NCBI RefSeq assembly: GCF_031143425.1
Contig: NC_090445.1
Span: forward strand, 1,574,774,049 to 1,574,838,048
Origin: Pleurodeles waltl
Lineage: Eukaryota > Chordata > Amphibia > Caudata > Salamandridae
Direction of reading: 5' to 3'
DNA: 64,000 bases
Positions 1 to 10,110 of the stretch are shown here, one piece after another. The translations under genes were made by a program, and so were the position numbers. Each line of letters begins with the position of its first letter. The first letter of the stretch is position 1. The notes under the pieces are model-generated. The model was not told the origin of the DNA. It was given only the letters and a program-made list of their open reading frames with translations, and did no database searches.

Positions 1-740
1 CCTTCACGCACATTCTGTTTGCATTGTTTTCTGAATTTTGATACACTCTTTGAATGTTTTATTTTTTAGTATTAAATGTGTAGAACGAAGATAAATGGAT
101 GGTACATGAATGGGAAACCACGGACGGGGCGCGGGAGGGGATGCTTTTTGAATTTCAGACAGCATTTATTGAAAGGATGTAAAACGCCTGGCTGCTAAAA
201 AGGGGAATATTTCTAACGGTTTCGGGCTAAAAATAACACGCTTAATTTTCACGGGTGGATCACAAAGTAAGAGCGTGAAACCCTGCCCAAAACTGGAATA
301 ATTAGGAGAAGGTTTTGCCGCTCAGCCACCGGCATAGACTAATATTCCTGCGTGTATGGCAGGAGCGGACGCATGCCCCTGTGAATGCGGTGACTCAGCC
401 GGGCTTTCACTGCTCCTTTCATTCTTGGCGTGCTCTCAAAAGGCCCTTTCTGTGCAGAGCGTCTGCTTCCAATTTGATCAGACACCCTGGTAAGCGCGCG
501 GGGTCGAGCGGCAGCAGATGTTTGCATGACGTCATCAAAGCCGTATTACATAAGCCCCTTTCGTCTGTCTTTCATCATCTCACGTGGCCATCGGACGCCA
601 AGCCCGGACTGAAATGCCGCGAAGATGCAGACAGGAGGGAGAGGGCATAATACATATGAGAACTGTAAAATAGTCTGGGGTCCCCAGGCTATGTGGGGAT
701 GGTCCCTGCCACAGCGGACTGCCCACCGTGCTTTCCGAAA
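1..740. other. Unique-looking, CpG-containing flank without a recognised gene
   Basis: No transposon signature, convincing open frame or tandem structure is visible here. The stretch keeps more CpG dinucleotides and looks less repetitive than most of the window, especially from about 310 to 640. Short open frames exist on both strands but show no domain I recognise. It could be a conserved noncoding element, an old CpG island or the edge of an unrecognised repeat. Confidence 0.4.
527..586. promoter_or_regulatory. Clustered CRE, D-box and E-box motifs
   Basis: Three textbook motifs fall within 60 bases: a perfect palindromic CRE (TGACGTCA, 527-534), a PAR-bZIP/E4BP4 D-box (TTACATAA, 546-553) and a CACGTG E-box (581-586). 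CREB/ATF factors bind the first, DBP/TEF/NFIL3 the second, and CLOCK/BMAL or USF/MYC the third. The motifs are seen directly; any regulatory role is inference. No TATA box or gene start is evident nearby, so a distal enhancer or chance clustering are both possible. Confidence 0.3.
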
Positions 741-805
741 TAAACTGCCTTCCAGATGCTAAGGGAGAAACCTGGCTTAAGGGCCAGAGCTACTGGTACT
801 ATGGA

Positions 806-986
806 CAGTGCTTTAAATGAAATGCAGAGGTGCAGGTACTCACTGTTTAGACTACCTGTTTGCTCCTGAAAGTGCCTTACTATTACATGTACTGCAGCAG
901 TGCTGAGAAGTGCAGGTACTCTCCCTTTAGAATAATAGAAGTGCTGGAACTCAGTACCGGACAGTACCTGCCCATTTAAAGCACTG
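806..986. mobile_element. hAT-type MITE, CAGTGCTTTAAATG family
   Basis: The 181-bp element begins CAGTGCTTTAAATG and ends with its reverse complement CATTTAAAGCACTG. It is flanked by an 8-bp target duplication with one mismatch (ACTATGGA at 798-805, ACTGTGGA at 987-994). Eight-base duplications and CAG...CTG ends are hAT hallmarks. There is no coding capacity. It sits inside the tRNA-like part of the surrounding SINE, just before the B box. Confidence 0.75.
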
Positions 987-1051
987 ACTGTGGATCCAGG
1001 TTCAAGTCCTGACATTGGCTCAACATCCTGTGATTCTGGGCAAATCACTTA

Positions 1052-1645
1052 GGGGGTCATTCCGACCCCGGCGGGCGGCGGGCAGAAACCGCCCAAACAC
1101 CGCCCCGCGGTCAGATGACCGCAGGGGACATTCCGACTTTCCCGCTGGGCCGGCGGGCGATCTGCAAAAGATCGCCCGCCGGCCCAGCGGGAAAGCCCCA
1201 GCAAAGATGAAGCCGGCTCCGAATGGAGCCGGCGGATTTGCTGCGGTGAGACGGGTGCAGTGGCACCCGTCGCGATTTTCAGTGTCTGCCAAGCAGACAC
1301 TGAAAATCTTTATGGGGCCCTGTTAGGGGGCTCCTGCACTGCCCATGCCAGTGGCATGGGCAGTGTAGGGGCCCCACAACACCCATTCCCGCCAGCCTCT
1401 TCCTGGCGGTTTAAACCGCCAGGAACAGGCTGGCGGGAAGGGGGTCGGAATCCCCATGGCGTCGCTGCTTGCAGCGCCGCCATGGAGGATTCCTTTGGCC
1501 AGGGGAAAACCGGCGGGAAACCGCCGGTTCCCCTTTTCGGACCGCGGCGGTCAGAATTGGCCAGGAAGCACCGCCAGCCTGTTGGCGGTGCTTCCACGGT
1601 CCCCGGCCCTGGCGGTCATGGACCGCTAGGGTCGGAATGACCCCC
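1052..1645. mobile_element. Harbinger-type MITE made of consecutive hairpins
   Basis: A perfect 17-bp terminal inverted repeat (GGGGGTCATTCCGACCC and its complement) is flanked by TTA on both sides (1049-1051 and 1646-1648), the PIF/Harbinger target signature. The 594-bp interior is GC-rich and built of at least nine back-to-back inverted repeats. The longest has 26-bp arms (1138-1163 and 1169-1194). Others include GCCGGCTCC/GGAGCCGGC at 1212-1233, one around the CAGTGTCTG motif near 1280-1310, and one centred on GGTTTAAACC near 1413. Long open frames here are a by-product of base composition. It would need a transposase supplied elsewhere. Confidence 0.85.
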
Positions 1646-1755
1646 TTAATCTCCCAGTGCCTAAAACACATGAACATGCATTTCTATAATGTAACTGGTG
1701 CTCATGCTGCAATACCCTGGGGTCGAGTTAGCGCTATATAAAACTGAATAAAAAT

Positions 1756-2289
1756 ATGCTGCCCAATACTTTATTTGAAGGGGTGAAAAACCTGCATTCA
1801 CTTGAAGTGGCGTGCTTTATCACAGGGTCCGCTCCCCGCCACAGCGGGATGCCTGCTTCACGGTGGGAGCTGTCTGGAGGTTGGCATGTTGTCCTAATGT
1901 GATACATGTATCCTCCCTGCAGGTGTGCTTTGTTGCAGATATCTGTGGTGCTTTATCGTAAATCTACACGTACCTATGCACATTTACCCTGATAACATAG
2001 AGGTAGTCAATATCCCATTACTTTCAATATTGTCGAGGGCAACATAGTGTCACTCAGTTTTGAGGCATACAACCGTGGGTACATTTTACGTTTTTCTGCT
2101 TCTTGCTTTTTTATGCTGCAAAACCTGAAGAAAGTCGATAGAGGAGGAAGATTGAGCAACATCTCTGAGTTTGCATTTCTTGCAAGCTTCAAAACGGGCC
2201 CTGGGAAAGGGAGTATAGATTCGTGGGCAGGAAAAGACTGATTTGAAGTCGAGTAAGGTAAGACAGGGACAGTGAGGCACATTTAAGCA
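1756..2289. other. Gene-free spacer
   Basis: This stretch runs between the SINE tail and the minisatellite. Only short open frames are present and none carries a domain I recognise. No repeat boundary is visible. Confidence 0.4.
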
Positions 2290-3560
2290 CAGTGACAGAG
2301 GGATGCAAACTGAGACTGGGACAGAGAGACACAGATGGGCACATCGGACAGGGAGAACTGGGCAGGCATATTATTGAGACAGGGCGTTCTACATCCCTGG
2401 ACGGGAGGTCAAGGACAAAGGAATGGAGATAGGATGAGACAGGGACAGTGAGCTATGGATGGTCGCACTTGGTTAGGAAGAACCAATAGGCACACTGGGG
2501 CAGGGAGAGGAGAAATGGCACACTGGGGAAGGGAGATGTGGATAGGCTCATTGGGAGAAGAATACTCGAATAGGCACACAGGTAGAAGGAGCTATGATTA
2601 AGCACTGGGACAGGGTGACATAGACAGACACACTGGGATGGGTAGGCAAGGCAATACTGGAACAGAGAGTCTTGGATAGGCCCGTGGAGGCAAGGAAATC
2701 CATCTTATGGGTTTGAAAATACGAATACAGGAGTGATGTGATGACCAAAGGACAGTGAAATGCAGATGCACACTTGCACAAAAAGACACACTGGGTCAGG
2801 GAGAAAAGGATAGACACACTATCGGAGGAAGAGCTGGATAGGCACACTGAAACAGAGGCATACAGACAGTCACACTAGTACAGGTGCACATAGATGGGCG
2901 CATTGGGCCAGTGAGTCACAGACACACTGAGATAGGCACACTGGGAAAGAGAGTGCTATGAGTCACACTGAGAAGTGGAAACACAGTTAGGCACACTGAG
3001 ATGGGGAGACATGGACATGAACCCCGGGAGACCGAGAGATACATAGATACACTGGGACAGCACGCTATAGATAGACATACTGGGACAATGAGACATGGGT
3101 CGGCCCACTATAAGAGGGGGACAAAGAGGCACAGTGGGGCAGCAATATATGGATGGATAGGCACACTGGAGCAGTCAGAGGCCGGCAACCGGAAGAGGGA
3201 GACACAGTTCGCATAGTCGACCAGCGAGACATGGATCGGCACACAGGGTTATGGGGACACGAAAGGCATCCTGGAACAGGGAGCTATAGATGTGCGGACA
3301 GGAAGACACCAAAAACGGAAAAGGACAAGTAGTGATAAATGGACAGTGAGACACAGCTAGGCACACTGGGCATGAATGCATACAGAGACACACTGGGAAG
3401 TGGAGGAACCATCGCCACATTTGGACGGAAGACATGGGTATGCACACTGAGGCAAAAAGGCAAGGATGTAGAAACATGAGCACAAGGATTCTGGGAGAAG
3501 GACACACAAATTAAAACGCTCACACAAACCTTCGGGGACACAGACATTGAGGGTGGTTTA
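2290..3560. repeat. Degenerate minisatellite, ~30-36-bp units
   Basis: A loosely conserved unit recurs for about 1.3 kb, of the type CACACTGGGACAGGGAGACA followed by CAGATAGG. Unit length and sequence vary a great deal, so the array is old. The purine-rich plus strand makes cysteine- and histidine-rich frames on the minus strand; these are repeat artefacts and should not be annotated as genes. Confidence 0.75.
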
Positions 3561-3587
3561 TGCAAAACAAATCGTTGACATCAATTC

Positions 3588-3670
3588 ACTGCAATGATAA
3601 ACTTTTTCTGGTTGACGACATATTGTTGCACTTTCTTTAAGAATGACCTTAATACAAACAGCAGCTTGCA
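3588..3670 (+). repeat. Short repeat C, first copy
   Basis: An ~83-bp segment beginning TGCAATGATAAAC and ending near AACAGCAGCTTG recurs at 4433-4513 with only a few changes. The two copies bracket the first copy of the ~670-bp repeat, giving a spacing of about 844 bp. Confidence 0.75.
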
Positions 3671-3677
3671 GTTTCAG

Positions 3678-3758
3678 TGGCTCATTCTGGGGCAATGTGG
3701 AAAGTGTCATCATAGCACTAAATGTAAACTAATGGATAACTCTAATATCAGCGTCTGG
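3678..3758 (+). repeat. Short repeat A, first copy
   Basis: A segment starting near GGGGCAATGTGGAAAGTGTC and ending GCGTCTGGAGCT recurs at about 5330-5402. In this copy it leads straight into the ~670-bp repeat; at 5402 it does not. The modules are therefore shuffled, not one simple tandem unit. Confidence 0.7.
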
Positions 3759-4432
3759 AGCTCGCGAGCCCCGATGAGCCCCGATGCACGCGAGCCCCGG
3801 CCGTGCATGCATATTTCATTCCACCTTTTGTCTCTCCGAGGGCAGCCCCGCGACAAGCTGCCTCCCCAAAGGGTCATGGTAGGCATGGCAGGTGGCTGCC
3901 TAATTATCATTCATGCTGTAAGTAGACCACCCCTACGTCACAAAGAGCCTCCTCTGCATAATCAATGAGAAATCAGGAAGTGAGGGGTATGTTCAGACTG
4001 TCCCAAAGAATCATTTTAATTTATTTGTGAGAACTTATTTTTTTGTGCGTCATGTCATTCGGTTATTCCGTACCTGAGAGGTCACTTCCGTTCGAATAAA
4101 GGCGCAAACACACCCTGGAAAAAAGACATTTGCGTTGGGTATCGGATATTCTCTGTGCCACTATGCATATGAGTGCAAGACATGGGCCTTAACACGTACG
4201 TTTTGGACTCCTTAATCCGACATGCGGGATGCCTTGCATGGGTAGGCCCTACCAGTTCAACCTTTTGCACTACACTTTCTGCATCAGTAACCGAAATATA
4301 GCAGTGTGTGCACCAATGAATACCCGACAGAAACTGATTTCATGATGTTTGCTCTGTTTGCACAATAAAGAAATGGAGACGCCATCGTTTCCACCTTTTA
4401 AGTGTGAAAGACGGTGCTGGGCGGTGGAGGGA
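3758..4432 (+). repeat. ~670-bp repeat B, first copy
   Basis: This copy matches 6648-7312 along its length with scattered substitutions and small indels; I estimate about 90 percent identity or more by eye. It carries a GC-rich head (GAGCCCCGATGCACGCGAGC), an AATAAAGGCGCAAAC block where the other copy has a TATA box, and AATAAAGAAATGG near its end. The head has an extra GAGCCCCGAT unit compared with the other copy. It may be an LTR, a promoter-bearing satellite monomer or an unknown mobile element. Confidence 0.6.
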
Positions 4433-4513
4433 ACTGCAATGATAAACATTTTCTGGTGGACGACATATTGTTGCACTTTCTTCAAGGATGACCTTAATAC
4501 AAACAGCAGCTTG
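4433..4513 (+). repeat. Short repeat C, second copy
   Basis: This is the second copy of the segment at 3588-3670. It follows the first ~670-bp repeat immediately and diverges after AACAGCAGCTTG. Confidence 0.7.
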
Positions 4514-6440
4514 TCGTGTCAATGCCTGAGCACCTTTGCCATTGGACATTGTGACAGAGAAACTTGCTGGCTAGCCATTTGGGTACTCTTGCATTTCCCT
4601 GGTGGGCTACAGCCCAGCAGGCTACTTTTAGTGCTGGATAGGCGGCCATGACCCATATCTCAAAACTCCAATTGCCCCATTCCACCTGCCCTACATTCTA
4701 CCATGACTCAAAGAAGCGCTCTCTTACAGGCAGCTTACGCTTCCAAAAGAACATTCAACCAATAAAAGTGTAAGAAGGGTGCTGTAGTTATGTGCAAGCA
4801 TGTGCGTGTAGAAGGCTTCTTCTGAGGGTGACCAGAGAAGGAGAAGGCCTGCTTCACTTCCTATAGGAGCAACATTGCAAGTACTGGAATGCCAGAAGGA
4901 GGCACTAGCATCTCTGTTGCAGAAGCCTACTGACCTGCATCACTTTTACCAGGTGTGGGTGGACATTTCCCGCAGCTCAAAGTACATGCAGTCCCAGCCT
5001 GGCAGCCATGTTTACATTGCAGCGTAGGCTCATGTGCCTGGGTGGATGAAGGAGGCTTGGAGAAAACTATCATATTGCAATGGTGTGTGAGTTCAACTGG
5101 GACTTGTATACTGGTGTAAATTTAGTTTCAAACATTTAGCCTGAAATGGGTGCTGTACATACTAGTGCAGTGTGAATTGTGGCATGCATTGGTGTGATAC
5201 GCGGTTGGGAAGCGTGGATTTGGACATGTTAATTCTGCTTTACAGGCAGGGTAAAAGTGCTTTCTGGAACTGCAGTTGTGTTTGACCAGCAGGGTAAATT
5301 GCAATGACAATGTGCGTTGGCCTTACTGGGGCAATGTGGAAAGTGTCATCACAGCACTACCTGTAAACTAAAGGATAACTCTAATATCTGCGTCTGGAGC
5401 TCCAGGCATCAGTTACTTGCACTAGTTCTACCACTCTGAGCTGCACCCCTGGCACACTTGTGCAGATTTCTGACACAGTGAGATGTCCTCTGTTACAGTG
5501 ACCAGAACTCAGTTGTTTGACTATCAGTGGTCCCTACTGTCCTCTTGCTATTCGGAATAGCATCCATGAGCGGCCTCCAAGGCAGCGTGGCATATTCAGT
5601 TTCTTATTTTAAGCAGCATAAAGAAACTCTTGACCGACACAGGCACAGAGATGAGAATAATGTTTTGACACAGAATTAAACCCTGGTGTTACTTATCCCT
5701 GCTTAGGATTTTTTATGGCTATTTATTAAGTAGCAGGCACTACATCAGAGAGGTACTTTATCTTCTGCGGAGCAAGCTGGCGGCTGCTCTGCATCCCATT
5801 GTTTTGGGCTATTTATAGGATCAATCACAAACTTCCTAAAATGTTCTCTTTTGGGGAGGGGAGAGAAGGTTTTTGGAGCTATAGAATACTGTCGGTCTGT
5901 ATTATGAACCACGCTTGTATTCCGTCTAACAAATACCCTTCCAGGTCTGCCTTCTGGAGATGTGAGCTCATCCGGGCTGTGACCCGGCATCAGGGATTAT
6001 AGGATGCCTATTGTTGTCACATTATTTTAGGCACATGCATGTGTTTTGGCTTTGGAGTAATATTCTACTGGGATCCTATGGTAGACTCTAAAGAAACTGA
6101 ATAGAGCGGGGAGACCATCAGTTTGCCTGCGTACAAGGATCTTCACCATGTTTGTGGTGGAGAACCCTGTCCAGCAAACATTAAATGATTCCCTTAATTA
6201 TAACAGATATCAGTGGACTGATACAATTAAAGTACTAAAATGAAAAACGATTGCAATAAAAATATTTCTGATTTGAAAGTCTTCATCATGTTTTAAGTTG
6301 ATGGCTGCTGTGTAACTTGCATGCCAAGCATGTTGATGGCTCATTTGTACTTTGGCTCTTAGACCTAAACCAGGCCCCTATCCTGTTGACTAGCAAAGCG
6401 TGTTTTAAGGAATACACAATATTTCTAATAATTTAGCATT
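4514..6440. other. Gene-free interval holding one extra repeat A
   Basis: Apart from the repeat A copy at about 5330-5402, I see no coding homology, terminal repeats or arrays. Open frames are under 85 codons and unsupported. If the flanking ~670-bp repeats were LTRs this would be the inside of the element, but no gag or pol motif is visible. Confidence 0.45.
5330..5402 (+). repeat. Short repeat A, second copy
   Basis: This repeats the segment at 3678-3758 with a handful of differences. It ends at GTCTGGAGCT and then continues into unrelated sequence. Confidence 0.65.
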
Positions 6441-6647
6441 TATGCCTATAATTGATGGTAGGACAGCATGCTGCGTCACGTGTTTTCGCTGTGCCTGCAG
6501 CTTCCCCGGAAGCAATCTGTCAAGCTGCTGTACAGAGGCGCGCGCGCAGCAGCCTCTTAGATGGAAAGAAAGCCCGTCGTTTGCAGGCGGTGCCGCAGGT
6601 GCCAGACTTCCCAGAAGGCCCTTTGTCAGAAGCAGGGCCGAGCTGGA

Positions 6648-7312
6648 GCTCGTGAGCCCCGATGCACGCGAGCCCCGGCCGAGCATGCATATTTCATTCC
6701 ACCTTTTGTCTCTCGAAGGGCAGCCCCGCGGCAAGCTGCCTCCCCAAAGGGTCATGGTAGGGCATGGCAGGTGGCTGCCTAATTATCATTCATGCTCTAA
6801 ATAGACCACCCCTACGTCACAAAGAGCCTCCGCTGCATAATCAATGAGAAATTAGGAAGTGAGGGGTATGTTTAGGTTGTCGCAAAAGATAATTTTAATT
6901 CAGTTTTGTGATCTTATTATTTTGTGTGTCGTGTCAATCGATTATTACGTACCTGAGACGTCATTTCCGTTCGTATAAAGGCGCAAACACACCCTGGCAA
7001 AAATACATTTGCGTTGGGTATCGGATATTCTCTGTGCCACTATGCATATGAGTGCAAAACATTGGCTTTAACACTTACGTTTTGGACTCCTTAACCCGCC
7101 ATGCGGGATGCCTTGCATGGGTAGGCCCTATCAGTTCAACCTTTTGCACCACACTTTCTGCATCAGTAACCGGAATATAGCAGAGTGTGCACCAATAAAT
7201 ACCCGACAGAAACTGATTTCATGATGTTTGCTCTGTTTGCACAATAAAGAAATGGAGACGCCGTCATTTCCACCTTTTAAGTGTGAAAGACGGTGCTGGG
7301 CGGTGGAGGGAA
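6648..7312 (+). repeat. ~670-bp repeat B, second copy with TATA and poly(A) signals
   Basis: This is the same repeat as 3758-4432. It has a good TATA box (TATAAAGGCGC near 6976) and two AATAAA signals (near 7195 and 7242) about 220 and 270 bases downstream, the spacing of a short transcription unit or an LTR. I could not find consistent TG...CA ends or matching target duplications, so LTR identity is not established. Confidence 0.6.
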
Positions 7313-7554
7313 TTGAAATGCTCCGGGTTGAGGGAAATTAACATTTCTGAGTACCTAATTCTGGCTATTATGAGGTAATATTCTTAGATTAGGGAATACC
7401 GTGCAGATCCAGTTTTAAGGGACCAAAACTGGACCAAGCAACTGGGCGGACCCCAACCAAAACTGGCCGGGCATTCCTATTTCTGGATAAATAACAGACC
7501 CATTTCCATTCCCATTTACCACCTTCTTTGAGCTGTGAATTGGACCTTGAGAGG

Positions 7555-7615
7555 ACGTACACCTGCCCTTTATTTTTACCAGGCGCGTTTCTGACCCTTA
7601 AAATCAGGCCTAGTG
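7555..7615 (+). repeat. Isolated unit of the 55-bp minisatellite
   Basis: CCCTTTATTTTTACCAGGCG and AAAATCAGGCCTAGTG match the units at 9943-10110. It lies on the far side of the truncated L1, suggesting that the L1 split an existing array. Confidence 0.6.
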
Positions 7616-7956
7616 TTTTTTTAATTTTTTTTTTTTATTTTGTTTATGAACACAACCCAAAAACATGCCAGTGCACTGTATTTCACAGGATACCACAAAA
7701 AAAGCTGCATTTAAACAACCAGATTATGTCCTCACACCCTCATTGCCCCCTCACAAAGAGAAGAGTACATGTCACAAGCAATCTTCAACTCAACAGGCCA
7801 TTTACTCCAGTCTCAGTGATTCATCAGCGCGGCCCTATAACCCCCACATTTTTCATATTTTCCCCCATTTATTGGGGCAACATCTGCCTTCTTACACTTG
7901 CCGCTCAGTGGCCATGCACCAATTAATATTGAATTTCTATCTTCTACTCCTTTAAA

Positions 7957-8024
7957 CTCAGCACCTTGAGACCCTATGGGTGATCAGCCACGCTTTACAA
8001 ATCCTTGATTGATTGATTGATTAA
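7957..8024 (+). mobile_element. SINE/LINE 3' tail ending in (ATTG)n
   Basis: The segment CAGCACCTTGAGACCCTATG, then CACGCTTTACAAATCC, then ATTG repeats, is the kind of 3' end shared by CR1/L2-mobilised SINEs in vertebrates. Only the tail is recognised here; the body cannot be delimited. Confidence 0.5.
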
Positions 8025-8034
8025 ACTCGGTGGA

Positions 8035-9745
8035 TCGAGTGATCTCACAATGCAGACAATATTATGCTTGGCCACCACTAGCCCCAGGGTAAACAACAGT
8101 CTAAGGTATTTGCCGGGTCACTGATATCTGTGCATTGGCAAGCACCATGCCCAAGACTTTTCTTTACCCCTGTCAAGAAGTCCTCAATCCTTGGATAGTC
8201 CCAGAGAGTATGAAGAAACCCCCCTGCGGCCCACAACCCATAGCACACCTATTGGTGACAGCCCTTCCCATCATGTGCATAAGCACCTTCATGCAGTAGG
8301 ACCTGTGTAATAGGCGCAACTGAACCAGCCAGAAACACGCTCTGTGCTACCTCTTTTGGAGACTGGATCGCCTCTTCCCATTCCTCCTTTTCTAATTCCC
8401 CAATGTTAGCCTCCCAGGCCACTTTCAACTTTTATAAGGGGTTGAGGGCATTTTACATCAGCTTTCTGTATGTGAGTGAGATTGCTTTCTTGTGCAATGG
8501 CTCTGACAGTAGTCTGTTCTCTAGTGGCAAGGAGTCCTCCAGCTGCGTGCCCCACTCCACATTGACCAACAGGGTGTGACGCAGCTTGTGGTATTGAAAG
8601 ATTTCTTCGGGTGCCATCTCATATTCCTCCCACAAAGGCTCCAGGGGATCGGATTTTTCCCTCTCCAAACATCCCCCAATGTTGAGATGCTGATGAAGTA
8701 CCAAATATGAGAGCCTCTGAGTTTCCACACCTCAGCCAGCATGTCACTGTCCCAGAGCGGAGTCATCTCTGTGGGCCTTTCCTTCCGTACCAGAAACCTA
8801 TCTGTCACCCACCAATATATGGATGCTATGACCCTCCTCAGTGAGGGGAAAGACCTGCACCCCAACCTGGAATATAACGCCTGCGGGTATCCTCGATGGA
8901 TGCAGAGCCCTAAGATCTGCCTTGATTGAGGGTTCCCTCAGTAGACAAAGGCCCATTCATTTATACTTATCACTTGAGAAGCTCAGTAATACTTCTCCAC
9001 ATCGCGGAGGGGAATGCCACCATCGCCCCACCCCCTCTTAAGTTTGTTGAGTGCTATCCTGGCCATTTCTCCATTCCTTAAAAGTTGCTGAAGTGTCTGG
9101 TTGACGCTCCTAAAAAACATGAACGGTACTTGATATGGCTTATTTTGCAGTGCTTAGAGAAGTTTCGAAATGGTAATCATTTTGTACTCTACCGCTCTTC
9201 CCGGAGCGCTTTCCAATGTTGTACAACTGCTCTAAAAAATTCCATAACAGAGTAGAGGTTGACTCAGTTGAAAAATCTAGCCGCTTAGTAACGTACAGAC
9301 CAAGATATTTAAAGCACACGTCCTCCACCACCAACCCTTCCAGGAGGCTTTGCCCCATGGTCCATGCACACTGGGGGTAGAGAAGGGAATTCAGCCAGTG
9401 TATCTTATAGTAGGTCCCACAAGGATGGAATACATTGAATAGTCTGGCAATGGAGACTTGGGTATTAAAAGCATATCAGAGGATATCATCGGCATAGAGG
9501 GAGATTCCATCTTCACATCCTGCTCCCCAGTCCAGACCACTCAACAATGGGTCATTGCACACCCAGCATGCTAGGGGCTCCAGTGCTAGGGCGAACAGCA
9601 TCTGTGGCAATGGGCACCCCTGTCCGGTGCCCCAATGCAGCAGGAATGGGCTGGACCATACCCCGTTAATTCTTGTCTGTGCTAGCAGATGGCTATACAG
9701 GACTTTGACTGATCCAACATAGTTAATCAGGCCCAGGGTTGCTGC
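8035..9745 (-). pseudogene. L1 ORF2 fragment (reverse transcriptase to C-terminus)
   Basis: ORF2p nicks the target and copies L1 RNA by target-primed reverse transcription; this is its decayed 3' part. Minus-strand translation shows a GxGQGCP-type RT motif with LFALALEPLA (about 9571-9632) and an intact LYADDI catalytic motif (9481-9500). The downstream segment ISTLGDVW is shared with the L1 at 30.6-37.7 kb. The C-terminal zinc-knuckle region (8180-8230) shows GFLHTLWDYP, with tyrosine where the last cysteine is expected. Frames change several times and stops are frequent, so it is inactive. The endonuclease domain and ORF1 are absent, consistent with 5' truncation. Confidence 0.8.
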
Positions 9746-9769
9746 AACTGGTTGGGAAGGACGCTCTGG

Positions 9770-10110
9770 ACCTATCTTCTATTTTAACAGGTGTGTTTCT
9801 AAATGTTAAAATCAGGCCCAGTGCACAAGGCTGGAGGTGGGGAAGACCTCTTGGACCCACACTTGTTTTTACGAGATGAAGTTCAGACAGTTAAAATCAG
9901 ACACAGCTGGCTGAGGGTGGATGCCCACTGTCCAAACCTCCCCTTTATTTTACCAACTGCATTTCCAACAGTTTAAATCAGGCCTAGTATTCCTGCACTT
10001 TATTTTACCAAATGCATTTCCAGCAGTTTAAACCAGGCCTAGTGTTCCTGACCTTTATTTTGCCAAATGCATTTCCAACAGTTTAAATCAGGCCTAGTGT
10101 TCCTGCACCC
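9770..10110 (+). repeat. 55-bp minisatellite
   Basis: Three tidy units start at 9943, 9998 and 10053, each running CTTTATTTTACCAAATGCAT, then AGTTTAAATCAGGCCTAGTG. More diverged units lie upstream near 9777 and 9868, and one isolated unit lies at 7555-7615. The exact 55-bp spacing of the last three units suggests recent local amplification. Confidence 0.8.

Larger units (their letters stand above)
740..1755 (+). mobile_element. tRNA-derived SINE split by two nested DNA transposons
   Basis: A pol III B box (GGTTCAAGTCC) lies at 999-1009. It is followed by a conserved core (GATTCTGGGCAAATCACTTA), also found near 43.86 kb and in a diverged form near 54.73 kb. The SINE is interrupted by a hAT MITE at 806-986 and a Harbinger MITE at 1052-1645. 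It resumes at 1646 with the rest of the core (ATCTCCCAGTGCC) and a tail ending in GCGCTATATAAAACTG near 1742. Both insertions have target duplications, so the reading order is SINE first, MITEs later. The left end is approximate because the tRNA-like 5' part is diverged. Confidence 0.7.
7617..9770 (-). mobile_element. 5'-truncated L1 retrotransposon
   Basis: A minus-strand L1 body with recognisable reverse transcriptase and C-terminal ORF2 sequence ends, in its own orientation, near a T-rich stretch on the plus strand (7617-7640) that could be its poly(A) tail. A SINE/LINE-type tail (7957-8024) appears inserted in its 3' part. Minisatellite units on both sides suggest it landed in that array. 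The 5' boundary is approximate and no target duplication was identified. Confidence 0.65.

Noticed and set aside
2047..3565. Cysteine-rich minus-strand frames across the minisatellite
   Set aside because: They follow the repeat units and have no signal peptide, family resemblance or consistent start.
3758..4432. Hammerhead ribozyme, as in newt satellite 2, suggested by a GATGAG and GAAAC context
   Set aside because: The CUGAUGA...GAAA core with correctly placed stems could not be assembled on either strand.
3758..7312. Interpretation of the paired ~670-bp repeats as LTRs of one retrotransposon
   Set aside because: No primer-binding site after the first copy, no gag or pol motif in between, no matching target duplication, and the companion modules A and C are shuffled around them. 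Kept only as one possibility.
9770..10110. CRISPR-like array of 55-bp units
   Set aside because: Units are contiguous without unique spacers and the genome is clearly vertebrate.
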